From: Colletes latitarsis
Taxonomy: Eukaryota > Arthropoda > Insecta > Hymenoptera > Colletidae
Reading direction: 5' to 3'
Assembly: GCF_051014445.1 (NCBI RefSeq)
Contig: NC_135146.1
Span: 372,001-436,000 of the forward strand
DNA length: 64,000 nt
The translations under genes and the position numbers were made by a program. The first letter of the stretch is position 1. Every line of letters starts with the position of its first letter. The notes under the pieces were generated by a model. That model had not been told where the DNA came from, ran no database searches, and was given only the letters and a program-made list of their open reading frames with translations. This document shows positions 14,145-29,600 of this stretch, in pieces.

Positions 14145-17100
14145 CAGGATCTGGCCAACAAGTATGCGAAGAAGGCAAAATCATGAGCCAGATGCGGGCA
14201 TATCCCGGACCTAACCCAGACCTAACCGGTGTTATCCTCTAAAATATTGATCGAAACCAGATTTAATTGACTGCTTCAGTGTGTTACCACATTACTACGT
14301 GATTCAAACGCGAAAAAAACCCAGGATCTGGCCAACAAGTATGCGAAGAAGGCAAAATCATGAGCCAGATGCGGGCATAACCCAGACCTAACCCAGACCT
14401 AACCGGTGTTATCCTCTAAAATATTGATCGAAACCAGATTTAATTGACTGCTTCAGTGTGTTACCACATTACTACGTGATTCAAACGCGAAAAAAACCCA
14501 GGATCTGGCCAACAAGTATGCGAAGAAGGCAAAATCATGAGCCAGATGCGGGCATAACCCAGACCTAACCCAGACCTAACCGGTGTTATCCTCTAAAATA
14601 TTGATCGAAACCAGGTTTAATTGACTGCTTCAGTGTGTTACCACATTACTACGTGATTCAAAGACGCAAAATACCCAGGATCTGGCCAACAAGTATGCGA
14701 AGAAGGCAAAATCATGAGCCAGATGCGGGCATAACCCAGACCTAACCCAGACCTAACCGGTGTTATCCCCTGAAATATTGATCGAAACCAGGTTTAAGTG
14801 ACTGCTTCAGTGTGTTACCACATTACTACATGATTCAAACACGAAAAAAACCCAGGGTCTGGGCAACAAGTATGCGAAGAAGGCAAAATCATGAACCAGA
14901 TGCGGGCATAACCCAGACCTAACCCAGACCTAACCGGTGTTATCTTCTGAAATATTGATCGAAACCAGGTTTAATTGGCAGCTTCAGTGTGTTACCACAT
15001 TACTACGTGATTCAAACACGAAAAAAACCCAGGATCTGGCCAACAAGTATGCGAAGACGGCGAAAGTATAAGCCAGATGCGCGCATTTCCCAGACCTAAC
15101 CCAGACCTAACCGGCGTTATCCTCTAAAATATTGGTCGAAACCAGGTTTAATTGACTGCTTCAGTGCGTTACCACATTACTACGTGATTCAACCACGAAA
15201 AAAACCCAGGATCTGGCCAACAAGTATGCGAAGAAGGCAAAATCATGAGCCAGATGCGGGCATATCCCGGACCTATCCCAGACCAAACCGGTGTTATCCT
15301 CTAAAATATTGATCGAAACCAGGTTTAATTGACTGCTTCAGTGTGTTACCACATTACTACGTGATTCAAACACGAAAAAACCCCAGGATCTGGCCAACAA
15401 GTATGCGAAGAAGGCAAAATCATGAGCCAGATGCGGGCATAACCCAGACCTAACCCAGACCTAACCGGTGTTATCCTCTAAAATATTGATCGAAACCAGG
15501 TTTAATTGACTGCTTCAGTGTATTACCACATTACTACGTGATTCAAACACGAAAAAAACCCAGGATCTGGCCAACAAGTTTGCGAAAAAGGCGAAAGTAT
15601 AAGCCAGATGCGCGCAAATCCCAGACCTAACCCAGACCTAACCGGTGTTATCCTCTAAAATATTGATAGAAACCAGGTTTAATTGACTGCTTCAGTGTGT
15701 TACCACATTCCTACGTGATTCAAACACGAAAAAAACCCAGGATCTGGCCAACAAGTTTGCGAAAAAGGCGAAAGTATAAGCCAGATGCGCGCAAATCCCA
15801 GACCTAACCCAGACCTAACCGGTGTTATCCTCTAAAATATTGATCGAAACCAGGTTTAATTGACTGCTTCAGTGTGTTACCACATTACTACGTGATTCAA
15901 ACACGAAAAAACCCCAGGATCTGGCCAACAAGTATGCGAAGAAGGCAAAATCATGAGCTAGATGCGGGCATAACCCAGACCTAACCCAGACCTAACCGGT
16001 GTTATCCTCTAAAATACAGTCCGAATCCAGGTTTTATTGACTGCTTCAGTGTGTTACCACATTACTACGTGATTCAAACACGAAAAAAACCCAGGATCTG
16101 GCCAACAAGTATGCGAAGAAGGCAAAATCATGAGCCAGATGCGGGCATAACCCAGACCTAACCCAGACCTAACCGGTGTTATCCTCTAAAATATTGATCG
16201 AAACCAGATTTAATTGACTGCTTCAGTGTGTTACCACATTACTACGTGATTCAAACGCGAAAAAAACCCAGGATCTGGCCAACAAGTATGCGAAGAAGGC
16301 AAAATCATGAGCCAGATGCGGGCATAACCCAGACCTAACCCAGACCTAACCGGTGTTATCCTCTAAAATATTGATCGAAACCAGATTTAATTGACTGCTT
16401 CAGTGTGTTACCACATTACTACGTGATTCAAACGCGAAAAAAACCCAGGATCTGGCCAACAAGTATGCGAAGAAGGCAAAATCATGAGCCAGATGCGGGC
16501 ATAACCCAGACCTAACCCAGACCTAACCGGTGTTATCCTCTAAAATATTGATCGAGACCAGATTTAATTGACTGCTTCAGTGTGGTACCACATTACTGCG
16601 TTATTCAAACCCGAAAAGAACCCAGGATCTAGCCATCAAGTTTGCGAAAAAGGCGAAAGTATAAGCCAGATGCGCGCATATCTCAAACCTAACCCAGACC
16701 TAACCGGTGTTATCCTCTGAAATATTGATCGAAACCAGGTTTAATTGACTGCTTCAGAGTGTTACCACATTACTACGTGATTCAAACACGAAAAAAACCC
16801 AGGATCTGGCCAACAAGTATGCGAAGAAGGCAAAATCATGAGCCAGATGCGGGCATAACCCAGACCTAACCCAGACCTAACCGGTGTTATCCTCTAAAAT
16901 ATTGATCGAGACCAGATTTAATTGACTGCTTCAGTGTGTTACCACATTACTACGTGATTCAAACACGGAAAAAACCCAGGATCTGGCCAACAAGTATGCG
17001 AAGAAGGCAAAATCATGAGCCAGATGCGGGCATAACCCAGACCTAACCCAGACCTAACCGGTGTTATCCTCTAAAATATTGATCGAAACCAGATTTAATT

Positions 17101-17178
17101 GACTGCTTCAGTGTGTTACCACATTACTACGTGATTCAAACGCGAAAAAAACCCAGGATCTGGCCAACAAGTATGCGA
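14145..17178 (+). repeat. Higher-order duplication, offset 3,540 bp, first copy
   Basis: About 3.0 kb repeated exactly 3,540 bp (20 monomers) downstream. The rare AGGGTCTGGG variant at 14854 recurs at 18394. Many aligned lines are identical between the copies, with scattered single-base changes such as AAGTTTGCG against AAGTTGGCG near 19295. Confidence 0.8.
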
Positions 17179-17684
17179 AGAAGGCAAAATCATGAGCCAG
17201 ATGCGGGCATAACCCAGACCTAACCCAGACCTAACCGGTGTTATCCTCTAAAATATTGATCGAAACCAGGTTTAATTGACTGCTTCAGTGTGTTACCACA
17301 TTACTACGTGATTCAAACACGGAAAAAACCCAGGATCTGGCCAACAAGTATGCGAAGAAGGCAAAATCATGAGCCAGATGCGGGCATATCCCGGACCTAA
17401 CCCAGACCTAACTGGTGTTATCTTCTAAAATATTGATCGAAACCAGGTTTAATTGACTGCTTCAGTGTGTTACCACATTACTACGTGATTCAAACACGAA
17501 AAAACCCCAGGATCTGGCCAACAAGTATGCGACGAAGGCAAAATCATGAGCTAGATGCGGGCATAACCCAGACCTAACCCAGACCTAACCGGTGTTATCC
17601 TCTAAAATACAGTCCGAATCCAGGTTTTATTGACTGCTTCAGTGTGTTACCACATTACTACGTGATTCAAACACGAAAAAAACC

Positions 17685-20600
17685 CAGGATCTGGCCAACA
17701 AGTATGCGAAGAAGGCAAAATCATGAGCCAGATGCGGGCATATCCCGGACCTAACCCAGACCTAACCGGTGTTATCCTCTAAAATATTGATCGAAACCAG
17801 ATTTAATTGACTGCTTCAGTGTGTTACCACATTACTACGTGATTCAAACGCGAAAAAAACCCAGGATCTGGCCAACAAGTATGCGAAGAAGGCAAAATCA
17901 TGAGCCAGATGCGGGCATAACCCAGACCTAACCCAGACCTAACCGGTGTTATCCTCTAAAATATTGATCGAAACCAGATTTAATTGACTGCTTCAGTGTG
18001 TTACCACATTACTACGTGATTCAAACGCGAAAAAAACCCAGGATCTGGCCAACAAGTATGCGAAGAAGGCAAAATCATGAGCCAGATGCGGGCATAACCC
18101 AGACCTAACCCAGACCTAACCGGTGTTATCCTCTAAAATATTGATCGAAACCAGGTTTAATTGACTGCTTCAGTGTGTTACCACATTACTACGTGATTCA
18201 AAGACGCAAAATACCCAGGATCTGGCCAACAAGTATGCGAAGAAGGCAAAATCATGAGCCAGATGCGGGCATAACCCAGACCTAACCCAGACCTAACCGG
18301 TGTTATCCCCTGAAATATTGATCGAAACCAGGTTTAAGTGACTGCTTCAGTGTGTTACCACATTACTACATGATTCAAACACGAAAAAAACCCAGGGTCT
18401 GGGCAACAAGTATGCGAAGAAGGCAAAATCATGAACCAGATGCGGGCATAACCCAGACCTAACCCAGACCTAACCGGTGTTATCTTCTGAAATATTGATC
18501 GAAACCAGGTTTAATTGGCAGCTTCAGTGTGTTACCACATTACTACGTGATTCAAACACGAAAAAAACCCAGGATCTGGCCAACAAGTATGCGAAGACGG
18601 CGAAAGTATAAGCCAGATGCGCGCATTTCCCAGACCTAACCCAGACCTAACCGGCGTTATCCTCTAAAATATTGGTCGAAACCAGGTTTAATTGACTGCT
18701 TCAGTGCGTTACCACATTACTACGTGATTCAACCACGAAAAAAACCCAGGATCTGGCCAACAAGTATGCGAAGAAGGCAAAATCATGAGCCAGATGCGGG
18801 CATATCCCGGACCTATCCCAGACCAAACCGGTGTTATCCTCTAAAATATTGATCGAAACCAGGTTTAATTGACTGCTTCAGTGTGTTACCACATTACTAC
18901 GTGATTCAAACACGAAAAAACCCCAGGATCTGGCCAACAAGTATGCGAAGAAGGCAAAATCATGAGCCAGATGCGGGCATAACCCAGACCTAACCCAGAC
19001 CTAACCGGTGTTATCCTCTAAGATATTGATCGAAACCAGGTTTAATTGACTGCTTCAGTGTATTACCACATTACTACGTGATACAAACACGAAAAAAACC
19101 CAGGATCTGGCCAACAAGTTTGCGAAAAAGGCGAAAGTATAAGCCAGATGCGCGCAAATCCCAGACCTAACCCAGACCTAACCGGTGTTATCCTCTAAAA
19201 TATTGATAGAAACCAGGTTTAATTGACTGCGTCAGTGTGTTACCACATTCCTACGTGATTCAAACACGAAAAAAACCCAGGATCTGGCCAACAAGTTGGC
19301 GAAAAAGGCGAAAGTATAAGCCAGATGCGCGCAAATCCCAGACCTAACCCAGACCTAACCGGTGTTATCCTCTAAAATATTGATCGAAACCAGGTTTAAT
19401 TGACTGCTTCAGTGTGTTACCACATTACTACGTGATTCAAACACGAAAAAACCCCAGGATCTGGCCAACAAGTATGCGAAGAAGGCAAAATCATGAGCTA
19501 GATGCGGGCATAACCCAGACCTAACCCAGACCTAACCGGTGTTATCCTCTAAAATACAGTCCGAATCCAGGTTTTATTGACTGCTTCAGTGTGTTACCAC
19601 ATTACTACGTGATTCAAACACGAAAAAAACCCAGGATCTGGCCAACAAGTATGCGAAGAAGGCAAAATCATGAGCCAGATGCGGGCATAACCCAGACCTA
19701 ACCCAGACCTAACCGGTGTTATCCTCTAAAATATTGATCGAAACCAGATTTAATTGACTGCTTCAGTGTGTTACCACATTACTACGTGATTCAAACGCGA
19801 AAAAAACCCAGGATCTGGCCAACAAGTATGCGAAGAAGGCAAAATCATGAGCCAGATGCGGGCATAACCCAGACCTAACCCAGACCTAACCGGTGTTATC
19901 CTCTAAAATATTGATCGAAACCAGATTTAATTGACTGCTTCAGTGTGTTACCACATTACTACGTGATTCAAACGCGAAAAAAACCCAGGATCTGGCCAAC
20001 AAGTATGCGAAGAAGGCAAAATCATGAGCCAGATGCGGGCATAACCCAGACCTAACCCAGACCTAACCGGTGTTATCCTCTAAAATATTGATCGAGACCA
20101 GATTTAATTGACTGCTTCAGTGTGGTACCACATTACTGCGTTATTCAAACCCGAAAAGAACCCAGGATCTAGCCATCAAGTTTGCGAAAAAGGCGAAAGT
20201 ATAAGCCAGATGCGCGCATATCTCAAACCTAACCCAGACCTAACCGGTGTTATCCTCTGAAATATTGATCGAAACCAGGTTTAATTGACTGCTTCAGAGT
20301 GTTACCACATTACTACGTGATTCAAACACGAAAAAAACCCAGGATCTGGCCAACAAGTATGCGAAGAAGGCAAAATCATGAGCCAGATGCGGGCATAACC
20401 CAGACCTAACCCAGACCTAACCGGTGTTATCCTCTAAAATATTGATCGAGACCAGATTTAATTGACTGCTTCAGTGTGTTACCACATTACTACGTGATTC
20501 AAACACGGAAAAAACCCAGGATCTGGCCAACAAGTATGCGAAGAAGGCAAAATCATGAGCCAGATGCGGGCATAACCCAGACCTAACCCAGACCTAACCG

Positions 20601-20718
20601 GTGTTATCCTCTAAAATATTGATCGAAACCAGATTTAATTGACTGCTTCAGTGTGTTACCACATTACTACGTGATTCAAACGCGAAAAAAACCCAGGATC
20701 TGGCCAACAAGTATGCGA
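17685..20718 (+). repeat. Higher-order duplication, offset 3,540 bp, second copy
   Basis: Second copy of 14145..17178. The match stops at about 20719, where this copy switches to the TATGCGACGAAGG and GAGCTAG variants that also occur near 17525. That suggests a recombination junction with a neighbouring monomer. Confidence 0.8.
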
Positions 20719-23700
20719 CGAAGGCAAAATCATGAGCTAGATGCGGGCATAACCCAGACCTAACCCAGACCTAACCGGTGTTATCCTCTAAAATACAGTC
20801 CGAATCCAGGTTTTATTGACTGCTTCAGTGTGTTACCACATTACTACGTGATTCAAACACGAAAAAAACCCAGGATCTGGCCAACAAGTATGCGAAGAAG
20901 GCAAAATCATGAGCCAGATGCGGGCATAACCCAGACCTAACCCAGACCTAACCGGTGTTATCCTCTAAAATATTGATCGAAACCAGATTTAATTGACTGC
21001 TTCAGTGTGTTACCTCATTACTACGTGATTCAAACACGGAAAAAACCCAGGATCTGGCCAACAAGTATGCGAAGAAGGCAAAATCATGAGCCAGATGCGG
21101 GCATAACCCAGACCTAACCCAGACCTAACCGGCGTTATCCTCTAAAATATTGATCGAAACCAGGTTTAATTGACTGCTTCAGTGTGGTACCACATTACTG
21201 CGTTATTCAAACCAGAGAAGAACCCAGGATCTAGCCATCAAGTTTGCGAAAAAGGCGAAAGTATAAGCCAGATGCGCGCATATCTCAGACCTAACCCAGA
21301 CCTAACCGGTGTTATCCTCTGAAATATTGATCGAAACCAGGTTTAATTGACTGCTTCAGAGTGTTACCACATTACTACGTGATTCAAACACGAAAAAAAC
21401 CCAGGATCTGGCCAAGAAGTATGCGAAGAAGGCAAAATCATGAGTCAGATGCGAGCATATCCCGGACCTAACCCAGACCTAACCGGTGTTATCCTCTAAA
21501 ATATTGATCGAAACCAGGTTTAATTGACTGCTTCAGTGTGTTACCACATTCCTACGTGATTCAAACCCGAAAAAAACCCAGGATCTGGCCAAGAAGTATG
21601 CGAAGAAGGCGAAAGTATAAGCCAGATGCGCGCAAATCCCAGACCAAACCCAGACCTAACCGGTGTTATCCTCTAAAATATTGATCGAAACCAGGTTTTA
21701 TTGACTGCTTCAGTGTGTTACCACATTACTACGTGATCAAACACGGAAAAAACCCAGGATCTGGCCAACAAGTATGCGAAGAAGGCAAAATCATGAGCAG
21801 TTGCGGGCATAACCCAGACCTAACCCAGACCTAACCGGTGTTATCCTCTAAAATATTGATCGAAACCAGGTTTTATTGACTGCTTCAGTGTGTTACCACA
21901 TTACTACGTGATCAAACACGGAAAAAACCCAGGATCTGGCCAACAAGTATGCGAAGAAGGCAAAATCATGAGCCAGTTGCGGGCATATCCCGGACCTAAC
22001 CCAGACCTAACCGGTGTTATCCTCTAAAATATTGATCGAAACCAGGTTTAATTGACTGCTTCAGTGTGTTACCACATTACTACGTGTATCAAACACGAAA
22101 AAACCCCAGGATCTGGCCAACAAGTATGCGAAGAAGGCAAAATCATGAGCTAGATGCGGGCATAACCCAGACCTAACCCAGACCTAACCGGTGTTATCCT
22201 CTAAAATACAGTCCGAATCCAGGTTTTATTGACTGCTTCAGTGTGTTACCACATTACTACGTGAATCAAACACGAAAAAAACCCAGGATCTGGCCAACAA
22301 GTATGCGAAGAAGGCAACATCATGAGCCAGATGCGGGCATAACCCAGACCTAACCCAGACCTAACCGGTGTTATCCTCTAAAATATTGATCGAAACCAGA
22401 TTTAATTGACTGCTTCAGTGTGTTACCACATTACTACGTGATTCAAACGCGAAAAAAACCCAGGATCTGGCCAACAAGTATGCGAAGAAGGCAAAATCAT
22501 GAGCCAGATGCGGGCATAACCCAGACCTAACCCAGACCTAACCGGTGTTATCCTCTAAAATATTGATCGAAACCAGATTTAATTGACTGTTTCAGTGTGT
22601 TACCACATTACTACGTGATTCAAACGCGAAAAAAACCCAGGATCTGGCCAACAAGTATGCGAAGAAGGCAAAATCATGAGCCAGATGCGGGCATAACCCA
22701 GACCTAACCCAGACCTAACCGGTGTTATCCTCTAAAATATTGATCGAGACCAGATTTAATTGACTGCTTCAGTGTGTTACCACATTACTACGTGATTCAA
22801 ACACGGAAAAAACCCAGGATCTGGCCAACAAGTATGCGAAGAAGGCAAAATCATGAGCCAGATGCGGGCATAACCCAGACCTAACCCAGACCTAACCGGC
22901 GTTATCCTCTAAAATATTGATCGAAACCAGGTTTAATTGACTGCTTCAGTGTGGTACCACATTACTGCGTTATTCAAACCCGAAAAGAACCCAGGATCTA
23001 GCCACCAAGTTTGCGAAAAAGGCGAAAGTATAAGCCAGATGCGCGCATATCTCAAACCTAACCCAGACCTAACCGGTGTTATCCTCTGAAATATTGATCG
23101 AAACCAGGTTTAATTGACTGCTTCAGAGTGTTACCACATTACTACGTGATTCAAACACGAAAAAAACCCAGGATCTGGCCAACAAGTATGCGAAGAAGGC
23201 AAAATCATGAGCCAGATGCGGGCATATCCCGGACCTAACCCAGACCTAACCGGTGTTATCCTCTAAAATATTGATCGAAACCAGGTTTAATTGACTGCTT
23301 CAGTGTGTTACCACATTACTACGTGATTCAAACACGGAAAAAACCCAGGATCTGGCCAACAAGTATGCGAAGAAGGCAAAATCATGAGCCAGATGCGCGC
23401 ATTTCCCAGACCTAACCCAGACCTAACCGGTGTTATCCTCTGAAATATTGATCGAAACCAGGTTTAATTGACTGCTTCAGTGTGTTACCACATTACTACG
23501 TGATTCACACCCGGAAAAAACCCAGAATCTGGCCAACAAGTATGCGAAGAAGGCAAAATCATGAGCCAGATGCGGGCATAACCCAGACCTAACCCAGACC
23601 TAACCGGTGTTATCCTCTAAAATATTGATCGAAACCAGGTTTAATTGACTGCTTCAGTGTATTACCACATTACTACGTGATTCAAACACGAAAAAAACCC

Positions 23701-25559
23701 AGGATCTGGCCAACAAGTTTGCGAAAAAGGCGAAAGTATAAGCCAGATGCGCGCAAATCCCAGACCTAACCCAGACCTAACCGGTGTTATCCTCTAAAAT
23801 ATTGATCGAAACCAGATTTAATTGACTGCTTCAGTGTGTTACCACATTACTACGTGATCCAAACGCGAAAAAAACCCAGGATCTGGCCAACAAGTATGCG
23901 AAGAAGGCAAAATCATGAGCCAGATGTGGGCATAACCCAGACCTAACCCAGACCTAACCGGTGTTATCCTCTAAAATATTGATCGAAACCAGGTTTAATT
24001 GACTGCTTCAGTGTGTTACCACATTACTACGTGATTCAAAGACGCAAAATACCCAGGATCTGGCCAACAAGTATGCGAAGAAGGCAAAATCATGAGCCAG
24101 ATGCGGGCATAACCCAGACCTAACCCAGACCTAACCGGTGTTATCCCCTGAAATATTGATCGAAACCAGGTTTAAGTGACTGCTTCAGTGTGTTACCACA
24201 TTACTACATGATTCAAACACGAAAAAAACCCAGGGTCTGGGCAACAAGTATGCGAAGAAGGCAAAATCATGAGCCAGATGCGGGCATAACCCAGACCTAA
24301 CCTAGACCTAACCGGTGTTATCCTCTGAAATATTGATCGAGACCAGGTTTAATTGACAGCTTCAGTGTGTTACCACATTACTACGTGATTCAAACACGAA
24401 AAAAACCCAGGATCTGGCCAACAAGTATGCGAAGAAGGCGAAAGTATAAGCCAGATGCGCGCATTTCCCAGACCTAACCCAGACCTAACCGGCGTTATCC
24501 TCTAAAATATTGGTCGAAACCAGGTTTAATTGACTGCTTCAGTGCGTTACCACATTACTACGTGATTCAACCACGAAAAAAACCCAGGATCTGGCCAACA
24601 AGTATGCGAAGAAGGCAAAATCATGAGCCAGATGCGGGCATATCCCGGACCTATCCCAGACCTAACCGGTGTTATCCTCTAAAATATTGATCGAAACCAG
24701 GTTTAATTGACTGCTTCAGTGTGTTACCACATTACTACGTGATTCAAACACGAAAAAACCCCAGGATCTGGCCAACAAGTATGCGAAGAAGGCAAAATCA
24801 TGAGCTAGATGCGGGCATAACCCAGACCTAACCCAGACCTAACCGGTGTTATCCTCTGAAATATTGATCGAAACCAGGTTTAATTGACTGCTTCAGTGTG
24901 TTACCACATTACTACGTGATTCAAAGACGCAAAATACCCAGGATCTGGCCAACAAGTATGCGAAGAAGGCAAAATCATGAGCCAGATGCGGGCATAACCC
25001 AGACCTAACCCAGACCTAACCGGTGTTATCCCCTGAAATATTGATCGAAACCAGGTTTAAGTGACTGCTTCAGTGTGTTACCACATTACTACATGATTCA
25101 AACACGAAAAAAACCCAGGGTCTGGGCAACAAGTATGCGAAGAAGGCAAAATCATGAGCCAGATGCGGGCATAACCCAGACCTAACCCAGACCTAACCGG
25201 TGTTATCCTCTGAAATATTGATCGAGACCAGGTTTAATTGACAGCTTCAGTGTGTTACCACATTACTACGTGATTCAAACACGAAAAAACCCAGGATCTG
25301 GCCAACAAGTATGCGAAGAAGGCGAAAGTATAAGCCAGATGCGCGCATTTCCCAGACCTAACCCAGACCTAACCGGCGTTATCCTCTAAAATATTGGTCG
25401 AAACCAGGTTTAATTGACTGCTTCAGTGCGTTACCACATTACTACGTGATTCAACCACGAAAAAAACCCAGGATCTGGCCAACAAGTATGCGAAGAAGGC
25501 AAAATCATGAGCCAGATGCGGGCATATCCCGGACCTATCCCAGACCTAACCGGTGTTAT

Positions 25560-26600
25560 CCTCTAAAATACAGTCCGAATCCAGGTTTTATTGACTGCTT
25601 CAGTGTGTTACCACATTACTACGCGATTCAAACACGAAAAAAACCCAGGATCTGGCCAACAAGTATGCGAAGAAGGCAAAATCATGAGCCAGATGCGGGC
25701 ATATCCCGGACCTAACCCAGACCGAACCGGTGTTATCCTCTAAAATATTGATAGAAACCAGGTTTAATTGACTGCTTCAGTGTGTTACCACATTCCTACG
25801 TGATTCAAACACGAAAAAAACCCAGGATCTGGCCAACAAGTTTGCGAAAAAGGCGAAAGTATAAGCCAGATGCGCGCAAATCCCAGACCTAACCCAGACC
25901 TAACCGGTGTTATCCTCTAAAATATTGATCGAAAGCAGGTTTTATTGACTGCTTCAGTGTGTTACCACATTACTACGTGATTCAAACACGGAAAAAACCC
26001 AGGATCTGGCCAACAAGTATGCGAAGAAGGCATAATCATGAGCCAGATGCGGGCATATCCCGGACCTAACCCAGACCTAACCGGTGTTATCCTCTAAAAT
26101 ACAGTCCGAATCCAGGTTTTATTGACTGCTTCAGTGTGTTACCACATTACTACGCGATTCAAACACGAAAAAAACCCAGGATCTGGCCAACAAGTATGCG
26201 AAGAAGGCAAAATCATGAGCCAGATGCGGGCATATCCCGGACCTAACCCAGACCGAACCGGTGTTATCCTCTAAAATATTGATAGAAACCAGGTTTAATT
26301 GACTGCTTCAGTGTGTTACCACATTCCTACGTGATTCAAACACGAAAAAAACCCAGGATCTGGCCAACAAGTTTGCGAAAAAGGCGAAAGTATAAGCCAG
26401 ATGCGCGCAAATCCCAGACCTAACCCAGACCTAACCGGTGTTATCCTCTAAAATATTGATCGAAAGCAGGTTTTATTGACTGCTTCAGTGTGTTACCACA
26501 TTACTACGTGATCAAACACGGAAAAAACCCAGGATCTGGCCAACAAGTATGCGAAGAAGGCAAAATCATGAGCCAGATGCGGGCATATCCCGGACCTAAC
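25560..26600 (+). repeat. Local three-monomer duplication (531-bp period)
   Basis: A three-monomer block marked by ACAGTCCGAATCC, TACGCGATTC and AAAGCAGG occurs twice, 531 bp apart. AAAGCAGG lies near 25933 and 26464, and TACGCGATTC near 25620 and 26151. This is the shortest clear higher-order unit in the left array. Confidence 0.7.
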
Positions 26601-29600
26601 CCAGACCTAACCGGTGTTATCCTCTAAATTATTGATCGAAACCAGGTTTAATTGACTGCTTCAGTGTGTTACCACATTACTACGTGATTCAAACACGAAA
26701 AAACCCCAGGATCTGGCCAACAAGTATGCGAAGAAGGCAAAATCATGAGCTAGATGCGGGCATAACCCAGACCTAACCCAGACCTAACCGGTGTTATCCT
26801 CTAAAATACAGTCCGAATCCAGGTTTTATTGACTGCTTCAGTGTGTTACCACATTACTACGCGATTCAAACACGAAAAAAACCCAGGATCTGGCCAACAA
26901 GTATGCGAAGAAGGCAAAATCATGAGCCAGATGCGGGCATAACCCAGACCTAACCCAGACCTAACCGGTGTTATCCTCTAAAATATTGATCGAAACCAGA
27001 TTTAATTGACTGCTTCAGTGTGTTACCACATTACTACGTGATTCAAACGCGAAAAAAACCCAGGATCTGGCCAACAAGTATGCGAAGAAGGCAAAATCAT
27101 GAGCCAGATGCGGGCATAACCCAGACCTAACCCAGACCTAACCGGTGTTATCCTCTAAAATATTGATCGAAACCAGATTTAATTGACTGCTTCAGTGTGT
27201 TACCACATTACTACGTGATTCAAACGCGAAAAAAACCCAGGATCTGGCCAACAAGTATGCGAAGAAGGCAAAATCATGAGCCAGATGCGGGCATAACCCA
27301 GACCTAACCCAGACCTAACCGGTGTTATCCTCTAAAATATTGATCGAGACCAGATTTAATTGACTGCTTCAGTGTGTTACCACATTACTACGTGATTCAA
27401 ACACGGAAAAAACCCAGGATCTGGCCAACAAGTATGCGAAGAAGACCAAATCATGAGCCAGATGCGGGCATAACCCAGACCTAACCCAGACCTAACCGGC
27501 GTTATCCTCTAAAATATTGATCGAAACCAGGTTTAATTGACTGCTTCAGTGTGGTACCACATTACTGCGTTATTCAAACCCGAAAAGAACCCAGGATCTA
27601 GCCATCAAGTTTGCGAAAAAGGCGAAATCATGAGCCAGATGCGGGCATATCCCGGACCTAACCCAGACCTAACCGGTGTTATCCTCTAAAATATTGATCG
27701 AAACCAGGTTTAATTGACTGCTTCAGTGTGTTACCACATTCCTACGTGATTCAAACACGAAAAAAACCCAGGATCTGGCCAAGAAGTATGCGAAGAAGGC
27801 GAAAGAATAAGCCAGATGCGCGCATTTCCCAGACCTAACCCAGACCTAACCGGTGTTATCCTCTGAAATATTGATCGAAACCAGGTTTAATTGACTGCTT
27901 CAGTGTGTTACCACATTACTACGTGATTCAAACACGGAAAAAACCCAGGATCTGGCCAACAAGTATGCGAAGAAGGCAAAATCATGAGCCAGATGCGGGC
28001 ATAACCCAGACCTAACCCAGACCTAACCGGTGTTATCCTCTAAAATATTGATCGAAACCAGGTTTAATTGACTGCTTCAGTGTATTACCACATTACTACG
28101 TGATTCAAACACGAAAAAAACCCAGGATCTGGCCTACAAGTTTGCGAAAAAGGCGAAAGTATAAGCCAGATGCGCGCAAATCCCAGACCTAACCCAGACC
28201 TAACCGGTGTTATCCTCTAAAATATTGATCGAAACCAGGTTTTATTGACTGCTTCAGTGTGTTACCACATTACTACGTGATCAAACATGGAAAAAACCCA
28301 GGATCTGGCCAACAAGTATGCGAAGAAGGCAAAATCATGAGCCAGATGCGGGCATATCCCGGACCTAACCCAGACCTAACTGGTGTTATCTTCTAAAATA
28401 TTGATCGAAACCAGGTTTAATTGACTGCTTCAGTGTGTTACCACATTACTACGTGATTCAAACACGAAAAAACCCCAGGATCTGGCCAACAAGTATGCGA
28501 AGAAGGCAAAATCATGAGCTAGATGCGGGCATAACCCAGACCTAACCCAGACCTAACCGGTGTTATCCTCTAAAATACAGTCCGAATCCAGGTTTTATTG
28601 ACTGCTTCAGTGTGTTACCACATTACTACGTGATTCAAACACGAAAAAAACCCAGGATCTGGCCAACAAGTATGCGAAGAAGGCAAAATCATGAGCCAGA
28701 TGCGGGCATAACCCAGACCTAACCCAGACCTAACCGGTGTTATCCTCTAAAATATTGATCGAAACCAGATTTAATTGACTGCTTCAGTGTGTTACCACAT
28801 TACTACGTGATTCAAACGCGAAAAAAACCCAGGATCTGGCCAACAAGTATGCGAAGAAGGCAAAATCATGAGCCAGATGCGGGCATAACCCAGACCTAAC
28901 CCAGACCTAACCGGTGTTATCCTCTAAAATATTGATCGAAACCAGATTTAATTGACTGCTTCAGTGTGTTACCACATTACTACGTGATTCAAACGCGAAA
29001 AAAACCCAGGATCTGGCCAACAAGTATGCGAAGAAGGCAAAATCATGAGCCAGATGCGGGCATAACCCAGACCTAACCCAGACCTAACCGGTGTTATCCT
29101 CTAAAATATTGATCGAGACCAGATTTAATTGACTGCTTCAGTGTGGTACCACATTACTGCGTTATTCAAACCCGAAAAGAACCCAGGATCTAGCCATCAA
29201 GTTTGCGAAAAAGGCGAAAGTATAAGCCAGATGCGCGCATATCTCAAACCTAACCCAGACCAAACCGGTGTTATCCTCTGAAATATTGATCGAAACCAGG
29301 TTTAATTGACTGCTTCAGAGTGTTACCACATTACTACGTGATTCAAACACGAAAAAAACCCAGGATCTGGCCAACAAGTATGCGAAGAAGGCAAAATCAT
29401 GAGCCAGATGCGGGCATATCCCGGACCTAACCCAGACCTAACCGGTGTTATCCTCTAAAATATTGATCGAAACCAGGTTTAATTGACTGCTTCAGTGTGT
29501 TACCACATTACTACGTGATTCAAACTCGGAAAATACCCGGGATCTGGCCAACAAGTTTGCGAAAAAGGCAAAATCATGAGCCAGATGCGGGCATAACCCA

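Noticed and set aside
25446..25715. 89-residue open frame in the satellite
   Set aside because: It spans one and a half monomers, its two ends encode the same repeated peptide, and it is open only because the ACAGTCCGAATCC variant changes the frame content. No other monomers keep it open.
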